This document shows, one piece after another, positions 57,923-64,000 of a stretch of DNA of 64,000 bases; within the stretch, counting starts at the first letter, position 1, and each line of letters starts with the position of its first letter. Source of the stretch: Sphingopyxis sp. 2PD (GTDB taxonomy: Bacteria > Pseudomonadota > Alphaproteobacteria > Sphingomonadales > Sphingomonadaceae). Below the pieces are notes generated by a model. That model made no database searches and was not told the DNA's origin. It was given only the letters and a program-made list of their open reading frames with translations. The stretch is taken from assembly GCF_005503695.1 (NCBI RefSeq), contig NZ_SCMU01000007.1:62001-126000 (forward strand), written 5' to 3'. A program made the translations under genes and the position numbers.

Positions 57923-59854
57923 TCAGAAACTCAAGATCACATTGGCGAGGATCGACACATAAGCGTCGTTCTTCTGTTTGTTGTCGAACAGGTCCTTGAA
58001 CCCCTTGCCCGGCAGCAGCACCGCGCCGCTGAGGCGCCCGACGATGTTCTGCGTCGCTTTCGGCCGCCAGATCGTCGCCACCGACAGGTCGAAGCCGATA
58101 TCCTTGGGGATCGAGCCCTCCATGCGCAGCGCCTGCAAGGAGGAGGTGTTTTCGAACCACAGGTGGTTGGCGTTGGCACTGACACGAAATTCCGGGGTCA
58201 GGTCGAAATCGGCGCCGACCCCGACAAACACCGTGCCGGGATTGTTGAAGTTCGACTGCCCTTCCTCTTTCGACGAGCGCAGCGAATTCAAGATGCCGTT
58301 GCGACCGTTGATCGAAATGACGCGCCCGCCGCCGGCAAAGGGGATGGTCTGGCGGATCCAGTAACTGGTATCGGCGCCGCCGAAGATCGGGTTCTCGAAA
58401 ATCGCGTCGAAGCCGCCCTCGGTGTTGTTATACGGGTCGCCGTCGCCGGTGGCGTAAAGGCCGGAGAGGCGAAAGCGCAGCCAGTCGACATCATAGCTGA
58501 GTTCGACCGCGCCAAACCCGGCGCGGATCTGCGCCGGTTTGCTGGTGAAGAAGCTGTTCCGGTCCTCGCCCAGCGCGGCATAGAAGCTGGCGGTCAGGTT
58601 GATCCGCCCGATGCGGCCATCGGCGCTGTAGCCCAGATAGACGACATCATATTCGCGCCCGCGCAGGTCACCGAGCAGCGCAGGACGCACCGGGAAACCA
58701 TTGTGGTCGATCTGAACATCGTTTTTTTCGCGGTTCATATTGTAGGTCACGCTGACCTGGCTGGTCAGCCCGACGACCGGAAAATCCTGGCGATAGAGAT
58801 TGGCGGTCAGCACAAAATCGTCGCGCGGGGTCTGGGTGATGTCGTTGAGCCCCGAGTTCGTATCCTTTTCGAGCCGCCAGAAGGCGGCGAAATTATACTG
58901 GAAGCGGTTGTTGTCGCGATTGCCGAAGAAACGCAGCCCCAGCTGGCTGTCGTTGAACAGAAAGCCGCGAAAATCGCTCTGGAACGGCTGGATCCCGAGC
59001 CGCACCGAATAGAAATCATAACGGTCCGACGTGTTGCCGAGATGTTTGTCGACGAACAATTCCTGCACGCCCAGGAACGCGTCGTAGCGATGGCTCGCCT
59101 TCGACGGCCGCACGTCGAGCACACGCCGTTCGGGGACGTCGACATAATTGGCCTGGTACGCCAGCGTGACGCGATATTCGATGTCGGGCGGTTTGAACGC
59201 GGTCGACCCCTTGATCAGCGCCGCGCCGACGATGAAGGTTTGCGCAAAGACAAAGCTGCGGTCCTTGCCGAACACGTCGAGGCTGCCCGGCCGTTCGGTG
59301 GTCTGGACCCCGACGGGGATCGGGAAGGTGCGCGGTTCGAACACGGTGTCGGACACCGCATTGGCGACGATGAACCAGTCGTCGCCCTTGATCGGCAGCC
59401 ACGGCACCTTCGCCGGATCGATCGCGCGGTCTCCCTTGTAGGTGTTCTGGTGATAGGGGTCGAACCAGCGTTCCTTGACCACCCCCAGGCTTTCGATCAG
59501 GCGCCAGCGGTCGGGGACCGGCAGCTGGTCTTCCATCCCCGGAAACGCCTGCGGCGGCGGCGGACGCAGCGCGCCGACATTGTCCTGCGTCAACGCATCG
59601 GGCAGGTCGGGGCGATAGCCGGGGCGGCGACGCCCCTCGATGATCTGCGTAACCAGATCGTCCTTGATCATCTCCTGCCAGTCGACCGGCGGAGGCGGCG
59701 GGATCAGTTCGTCGGCAGGCTGTTCGGCGGTCGCGCCATCGGTGGCGACTGCGGGATCGGCAGGCGTGGGCGGCGGCGTCGCGACCTCGCCGCCCGGCGC
59801 ACCCTGCGCCGCGAGCGTTGCGATGATCGGCCACAGGCTGCCCCCCGTCATCAT
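57923..59854 (-). CDS. Outer-membrane beta-barrel protein (porin partner candidate)
   Basis: A 643-residue protein. After a short hydrophobic N-terminus (SLWPIIATLAAQGAPGG) comes a Pro/Ala-rich linker, an N-terminal domain with WRLIESLGVVKERWFDPYHQNTYKGD, then many amphipathic strands with alternating hydrophobic residues (YRVTLAYQANYVDV, RGFLFNDSQLGLRFFGN, LYRQDFPVVGLTSQVSVTYNM). It ends in ILANVILSF, the terminal Phe used for barrel insertion. There are no cysteines, unlike MtrB, which has a CXXC. It is 3 bases downstream of the lipoprotein gene and precedes the decahaem gene. Role as an electron-conduit sheath is inferred. Confidence 0.75.
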   Translation of the reverse strand: MMTGGSLWPIIATLAAQGAPGGEVATPPPTPADPAVATDGATAEQPADELIPPPPPVDWQEMIKDDLVTQIIEGRRRPGYRPDLPDALTQDNVGALRPPPPQAFPGMEDQLPVPDRWRLIESLGVVKERWFDPYHQNTYKGDRAIDPAKVPWLPIKGDDWFIVANAVSDTVFEPRTFPIPVGVQTTERPGSLDVFGKDRSFVFAQTFIVGAALIKGSTAFKPPDIEYRVTLAYQANYVDVPERRVLDVRPSKASHRYDAFLGVQELFVDKHLGNTSDRYDFYSVRLGIQPFQSDFRGFLFNDSQLGLRFFGNRDNNRFQYNFAAFWRLEKDTNSGLNDITQTPRDDFVLTANLYRQDFPVVGLTSQVSVTYNMNREKNDVQIDHNGFPVRPALLGDLRGREYDVVYLGYSADGRIGRINLTASFYAALGEDRNSFFTSKPAQIRAGFGAVELSYDVDWLRFRLSGLYATGDGDPYNNTEGGFDAIFENPIFGGADTSYWIRQTIPFAGGGRVISINGRNGILNSLRSSKEEGQSNFNNPGTVFVGVGADFDLTPEFRVSANANHLWFENTSSLQALRMEGSIPKDIGFDLSVATIWRPKATQNIVGRLSGAVLLPGKGFKDLFDNKQKNDAYVSILANVILSF

Positions 59855-59857
59855 CGC

Positions 59858-61837
59858 CTATAGCCCTTCGCAGACATTTTGGGTCGCGCTGTCGAGGAAC
59901 GGCGCGAAGGGACAGCTGATGTAGCGCAGCCGGACGGTGCGATTGTCGGCGAGCGTCACCACCACATTGTCCGACCGGATCGTCCTTGGCGCATTGCCGA
60001 TGCCGCCAACGCGCGCGCCGCCATTATGCGCGCCGAGGAAGCTGATCATGTCATCCTGATCGATCCCGTCGCCCGACACCCCGATCGCGCCGACGAGCTG
60101 GCTGCCGCGATAGATGGGGACCGAGCCGGGGAAAATCTGGATGCCGTTCTGGAGCCGGTTCTGCCCCGCCGCGACGTCGGGCAGGGTGGTGCAGCGTGCC
60201 GGGGTATCGGTCGCGCTGGCGCCCGAAACAAACCCCAGATGCGCACCGAGATTGCCGATGATGAGCGCCGATTGCAGCCCGGTCGAGAAGGGATTGAACT
60301 GCGCGATCGGGCGCGACAGTGGGCCGTTGGGACGCCCGACTTCGCCGTCGGGGAAGTAGGGGCGCGACAGATTGCCGTTGGCGCGGTCAGAGAAGGCGAT
60401 GGTGCCGGTGAGCGCCGCGGGATTGTTCAGGAAGGCGCGCGTCGCGGGGACGAACTGGCGGATGTCGGCGCTGGCATTGGCGCCAAGCTCATTCCCCGCC
60501 TGCGCGCCCGAGAAGAAGGCCGCCGTGCGCGCCTTCTGCAAGCTGACGTCGGTGCCGAATATCGGCGCGTCGGGCGAGCGCACGATACCGAGCACCGAAC
60601 CATGGGTATCGACGATGCTGATCGTCACCTGCGCCCGGCTGTCGAGCGGGCGGCGGATCTGCGCGCGCGCGCGGCTCATCACCGTGAACGCTTCCTCGAG
60701 CACCGCGCGCGCCTCGGCCTGCGTCAACGGCGCGCTGTTGGTTGCGCCATCGGTCCCGGCGCGGAGCGGATAGCGGTTCGCGCCGCTGCCGTCGGTCAGG
60801 ATAAAGGCGTCGCGGTTGGAAAATTCGGCGGCGGTCGCGGCGCGGATGCCCGACGCTTCGCTGCCATAGGCGACCCCCGCGGTGATCGCGGCATTGGCAT
60901 AGCCGGTCACCGCCACCAGATTGCCCGCGCTGCCGTTGAGGCTGGCAAAGCTGGCGCTGCCGCTGGTCATCACCCCGGCAAAGGTCGCGTCGGAAAAGCG
61001 CAAGCTCGTGCCGTCGACAGTGATCTTGTCGGCGGTGATCGTCGACGGCGCCTCAAACCCGCGCGTCCCCGCGAGCGCGATGAATTCTTCGGCATCGTTG
61101 TCGATGTCGAGGATATTGGGATCGCTGCCATAGACGCCGTCGCCCATCACCCCGATGCCGCCGACGAGCACGCCATTCTTGTAGAGCGGCAGCCCGCCCG
61201 GATCGGCGGCAAGGCCGAGCGGCGAGCGTTTGGGGCCGATCAGCGCCGCGCTGCCCGCCGCGCCGAAACGCGCTGACAGGTCGCTGCACGGCAGTTGGCT
61301 GAACTGCACCCCGAACAAGGGGCCGCTTTCGAGGCCGACCGTGGTCGGCGCAGGCGGGAAATGTTCCTGGACGATCTGGCTGGCGGTGCGCGTCGAAAAG
61401 GCGTTGCCGCCGCTCGAGAGATACGCGCCTGTCACCGCCTTGGCGATCGCGCCGCCCTCGGCCGGGAAGGTCACATTCTGCGCGTCGATATTGACGCCAT
61501 TCGGCGCCGCCGAGGTCGTCGCGGTGGCGCGCGCGCCGGTCATGCGGAAGACGCCGAGCACATTGCCGACGCGGTCGGTCACCGCGATCACCGACGGCAG
61601 ATTACGCGCCTGCGCTTCGGCGATCGCCTGCGCCATTACGCGTTCGACATCGGCAACGGTCAGCGCTTCGGCGGCGGGCGGCGTATAGAGACCGCCGGTC
61701 GGGGTTGGCGTCGGCGCGGGCGCCGGGCTGGGGGTCGGGGTGCTGCCACCGCCCCCGCCACCGCCGCACGATGTCAGCAGCAGCGCTCCCATCGCCGCAA
61801 AAGCCGCCGAGCGGAAAAGATGCGCCTTGCCCTGCAT
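59858..61837 (-). CDS. Lipoprotein with two HbpS/GlcG-like domains
   Basis: A 659-residue protein with a lipobox (LLTSCGGG, Cys24 region) and a long Gly/Pro/Thr spacer. Two HbpS/GlcG-like domains follow: the first contains VERVMAQAIAEAQARNLPSVIAVTDRVGNVLGVFRM and LPLYKNGVLVGGIGVMGDGV; the second contains ARAVLEEAFTVMSRARAQIRRP, VTISIVDTHGSVLGIVR and VPIYRGSQLVGAIGVSGDGID. HbpS-type proteins bind haem or sense redox. It carries few Cys and no CxxCH. It lies 3 bases from both neighbours, so the four genes are one operon. Confidence 0.78.
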   Translation of the reverse strand: MQGKAHLFRSAAFAAMGALLLTSCGGGGGGGSTPTPSPAPAPTPTPTGGLYTPPAAEALTVADVERVMAQAIAEAQARNLPSVIAVTDRVGNVLGVFRMTGARATATTSAAPNGVNIDAQNVTFPAEGGAIAKAVTGAYLSSGGNAFSTRTASQIVQEHFPPAPTTVGLESGPLFGVQFSQLPCSDLSARFGAAGSAALIGPKRSPLGLAADPGGLPLYKNGVLVGGIGVMGDGVYGSDPNILDIDNDAEEFIALAGTRGFEAPSTITADKITVDGTSLRFSDATFAGVMTSGSASFASLNGSAGNLVAVTGYANAAITAGVAYGSEASGIRAATAAEFSNRDAFILTDGSGANRYPLRAGTDGATNSAPLTQAEARAVLEEAFTVMSRARAQIRRPLDSRAQVTISIVDTHGSVLGIVRSPDAPIFGTDVSLQKARTAAFFSGAQAGNELGANASADIRQFVPATRAFLNNPAALTGTIAFSDRANGNLSRPYFPDGEVGRPNGPLSRPIAQFNPFSTGLQSALIIGNLGAHLGFVSGASATDTPARCTTLPDVAAGQNRLQNGIQIFPGSVPIYRGSQLVGAIGVSGDGIDQDDMISFLGAHNGGARVGGIGNAPRTIRSDNVVVTLADNRTVRLRYISCPFAPFLDSATQNVCEGL

Positions 61838-61840
61838 GAC

Positions 61841-63289
61841 TTACCGCAGCGCCCGGATCGCGCGCACCGCGCTGCCGAAAGATGCCTGGAATTCGGCGGG
61901 CTTATACGCGTTGGGGTCCTTCACCGCGGCATAGGCGCGATCGATGTCGCCGCGGATGCCCGCGGCTGCGCCAACGGTGACGCGCCCCGACGACACCATC
62001 GCGTTGAGCAAGGTATCGACCCCCATCACCGCTTGCTGCGATCCCGAATAGTCGGTGAAGCGATCGTTGATCGCTTTCGCCGAAATCGCGTCGACCATCG
62101 CAAAGGCGTCGGCGCCCGAAAAGCTGCGCGCCGCGAAGGCGCTCTTGAGCGCCGCGACCGTTTGCGACAGCTGCGCCGCCGCCTGCACCGCGCTCGCCCG
62201 GTCGGTCGCCATCGCCTTGTGGAAGGCTGCGGTGCGCGCCGCCAGCTGGTCGGCCAGCGCGGGCGACGCCATGCGGGCGGCGGCGGCGAGCATGATCAGA
62301 TTTTCGTCATTATAGGGCGGCATCCCTTCGGGAATGTCGCGGCCCGGATTATCGACGCCGGTGCGCACCGGCTTCGCCTGGTCGAAGATGCGGCGGTGGC
62401 AGCTGTGGCAGTCGAGGAAATAGAATTCAGGGAACATCCCCTCGGTCCCGCGGCGCGACTGGAACAGCGCCAGGCTGCGCTCGATCGCGGTCGCCTGTCC
62501 CACCGCCCACATCTGGACATGGTCGGTGCGCCCGGTCGCCGAACCGAACTTGCGCCAGCCATAATCGGCATCTTCCTGATGATGCGCTTGCAGCGTCGAG
62601 AAGAGGTCGAGCTCGAAAGCGATACGCGGATGCCCTGCCGCCATGATGCGGTGGGTGACGAACTGGCCGTCGGCCGCCGACCCGAAATGGCAATCGACGC
62701 AAACTCCGGCGCGGACCACCGGATCCTCGAGCTTCTTGAGGCCCGCCGCCAGATTGGCGAGATGTTTCTGGCGCATTTCGGCGTCGGGATTGGCGCTGGT
62801 CCCGACCCCGGCATAATGGCTGGCAAGCCAGCCGCCCGCGGGACCGTGGCAGGATTCGCACCCGACCCCATCCTCGGTCGGCACGCTGCCGCGCATTGCG
62901 CCCTTGGCGGCGACCGCACCTGCGGTGGCGTGACAGCCGATGCACATCTGCGCGGTGGCAGGGTCGCCGATGCCGAGGTTGCGCGCGATAAACTGGCTGC
63001 GGTTGTTGCTGAGCACCGCCCAAGCGCGGCTGTGCGCGCCGCCGGGGGTCGAGGGTTCCTGCCATTTCATCAGCTCGTCCTGGCGGACGACGGTACCGTC
63101 GCCTTCCATCCGGCCATGACAGGTCGATCCCGCGCACGAAGCGACGCCGGTGTAGCGGGCGCCGACGTCGCCTTGCGACTGCGCCGGGGGAGCGAAGGCG
63201 AACGCCGCAATCGCGAGCAGCATCAGCGCCAGAACAGCAAGCGCCGCCCAGACCCGATCGCCGCGCTCCTTTCCAGCGTGCGTCGTCAT
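61841..63289 (-). CDS. Multihaem cytochrome c (cytochrome c554-like)
   Basis: A 482-residue protein with an N-terminal hydrophobic segment (VWAALAVLALMLLAIAAFAF), possibly a membrane anchor or signal. Haem sites: CAGSTCH (Cys52, Cys57, a CX4CH form), CIGCH, CESCH, CVDCH and CHSCH, all in the first 320 residues; the rest is helical. The pattern and the sequence GVASCAGSTCHGRMEGDG resemble cytochrome c554-type proteins. It is the first gene of the set and could carry electrons between the membrane and the outer-membrane complex. Confidence 0.85.
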   Translation of the reverse strand: MTTHAGKERGDRVWAALAVLALMLLAIAAFAFAPPAQSQGDVGARYTGVASCAGSTCHGRMEGDGTVVRQDELMKWQEPSTPGGAHSRAWAVLSNNRSQFIARNLGIGDPATAQMCIGCHATAGAVAAKGAMRGSVPTEDGVGCESCHGPAGGWLASHYAGVGTSANPDAEMRQKHLANLAAGLKKLEDPVVRAGVCVDCHFGSAADGQFVTHRIMAAGHPRIAFELDLFSTLQAHHQEDADYGWRKFGSATGRTDHVQMWAVGQATAIERSLALFQSRRGTEGMFPEFYFLDCHSCHRRIFDQAKPVRTGVDNPGRDIPEGMPPYNDENLIMLAAAARMASPALADQLAARTAAFHKAMATDRASAVQAAAQLSQTVAALKSAFAARSFSGADAFAMVDAISAKAINDRFTDYSGSQQAVMGVDTLLNAMVSSGRVTVGAAAGIRGDIDRAYAAVKDPNAYKPAEFQASFGSAVRAIRALR

Positions 63290-63341
63290 TCGCGAATACC
63301 CCTTTTCCCCCGGTCCGGCGCTTTTGCGCTCAGGACCGCAA

Positions 63342-64000
63342 CTACACTACCCCGAAAGCCAGCATCGCGTCAGCGACTTTCTTGAAACCGGCGATATTCG
63401 CACCCTTCACATAGTCGATATAGCCGCCGCCCCGATCGCCATAGGTCAGGCAGCTTTTGTGGATGCCGTCCATGATGTCCTTGAGCATCTGTTGCAACTC
63501 GGCCTCGCTCCAGCTGCGGCGTCCGCTGTTCTGGCTCATTTCCAGCCCCGACACCGCGACCCCGCCGGCATTGGCGGCCTTGCCCGGCGCGAACATGATC
63601 TTCGCATCCTTGAACACATGCACGCCCTCAAGGTTGGTCGGCATGTTGGCGCCTTCCGACACCGCGATACAGCCGTTGGCGACCAGCGTCTTGGCATCGT
63701 CGCCAAGCAGCTCATTCTGCGTCGCGCATGGCAAGGCGACGTCGCATTTGACGCCCCACGGGGTCTTGCCCGCGGTGAAGCTCGCGCCCTTGAACTCCTC
63801 GCAATATTCCTCGATCCGGCCGCGGCGGTGCGTCTTGTGCGCCTTCACCCAGTCGATTTTCTCCTGGGTGATGCCGTCGGGGTCGTGAATGAAGCCACCC
63901 GAATCGGAGAGTGTCAGCACCTTGCCGCCCAGCTGGACGATCTTTTCGGCCGCGTGCGTCGCGACATTGCCCGAACCCGAGATGACTGCGGTCTTGCCGG
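63342..64000 (-). CDS. gdhA: NADP-type glutamate dehydrogenase, C-terminal part (cut by window edge)
   Basis: The frame is open to the window edge and ends with a stop at 63342. Visible segments are the nucleotide-binding GKTAVISGSGNVATHAAEKI, GGKVLTLSDSGGFIHDPDG, KCDVALPCATQNEL, CIAVSEGANMPTNLEG and the C-terminal GGGYIDYVKGANIAGFKKVADAML. These match hexameric GdhA enzymes, which make glutamate from 2-oxoglutarate and ammonia. The start lies outside the window. It is on the same strand as the cytochrome set but 52 bases upstream of it. Confidence 0.93.
   Translation of the reverse strand, partial: GKTAVISGSGNVATHAAEKIVQLGGKVLTLSDSGGFIHDPDGITQEKIDWVKAHKTHRRGRIEEYCEEFKGASFTAGKTPWGVKCDVALPCATQNELLGDDAKTLVANGCIAVSEGANMPTNLEGVHVFKDAKIMFAPGKAANAGGVAVSGLEMSQNSGRRSWSEAELQQMLKDIMDGIHKSCLTYGDRGGGYIDYVKGANIAGFKKVADAMLAFGVV

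Noticed and set aside
54182-59863. Plus-strand open frames of about 805 and 1064 codons opposite the decahaem and barrel genes
   Set aside because: Antisense to genes with ten CxxCH motifs and a barrel pattern; the predicted proteins show no signal peptide or domain.
61295-63385. Plus-strand open frame of about 696 codons opposite the lipoprotein and cytochrome
   Set aside because: No family features; the minus-strand proteins with lipobox and haem motifs explain the DNA.

Overview
The window looks like chromosome of a sphingomonad (alphaproteobacterium, probably Sphingopyxis or a close relative). It is GC-rich, and the right-hand core genes (a SpoT-like Rsh, an FtsK translocase, LolA, XthA, RibA, a CnoX-type thioredoxin, a UbiH-type hydroxylase, NADP-type glutamate dehydrogenase) together with the REP-like palindromes fit that family. 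The genus is inferred from gene content and protein style, not from a database search.

Region 1, positions 1 to about 38.6 kb, is a dense metal-resistance and redox block. A truncated TonB-dependent receptor leads in. Then come a MerR regulator with a mercury-type operator facing a glutaredoxin-MauE fusion; two small Cys/Met-rich exported proteins followed by a complete cusCBAF copper/silver efflux operon; a minimal mercury module (merR, merT and a GDCCVxC protein); and a third MerR unit driving a short cation diffusion facilitator (CDF) and an FTR1 permease fused to cytochrome c. An AraC regulator and a methyltransferase follow. Two czcCBA operons diverge from about 31 kb. The leftward one continues through DUF190, SRPBCC, a P1B ATPase, an HAE1-type RND pump, SRPBCC, dsbB and dsbA. 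The rightward one starts with DUF3703 and ends with another short CDF. A tRNA-Gly(GCC) at 38650-38724 has its 3' end facing this block, as expected for an island inserted at a tRNA, although no integrase is present in the window.

Region 2, about 38.7 to 53.4 kb, is ordinary chromosome: cnoX, a LON-domain protein, a sigma-like protein, a UbiH-type hydroxylase, ftsK, lolA, a candidate small RNA, xthA, ribA, a LytS/LytTR two-component pair, an HxlR regulator and rsh. All six REP-like inverted repeats I found lie at or beyond 41.3 kb.

Region 3, 53.4 to 63.3 kb, is the most unusual part: four leftward genes encoding a CxxCH/CX4CH cytochrome, a lipoprotein with two HbpS/GlcG-like domains, a 643-residue outer-membrane beta-barrel, and a 1441-residue protein that joins ten CxxCH haem sites to a C-terminal LVIVD-type propeller. 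I read this as a candidate porin-cytochrome electron conduit across the outer membrane. The window ends inside a glutamate dehydrogenase gene.
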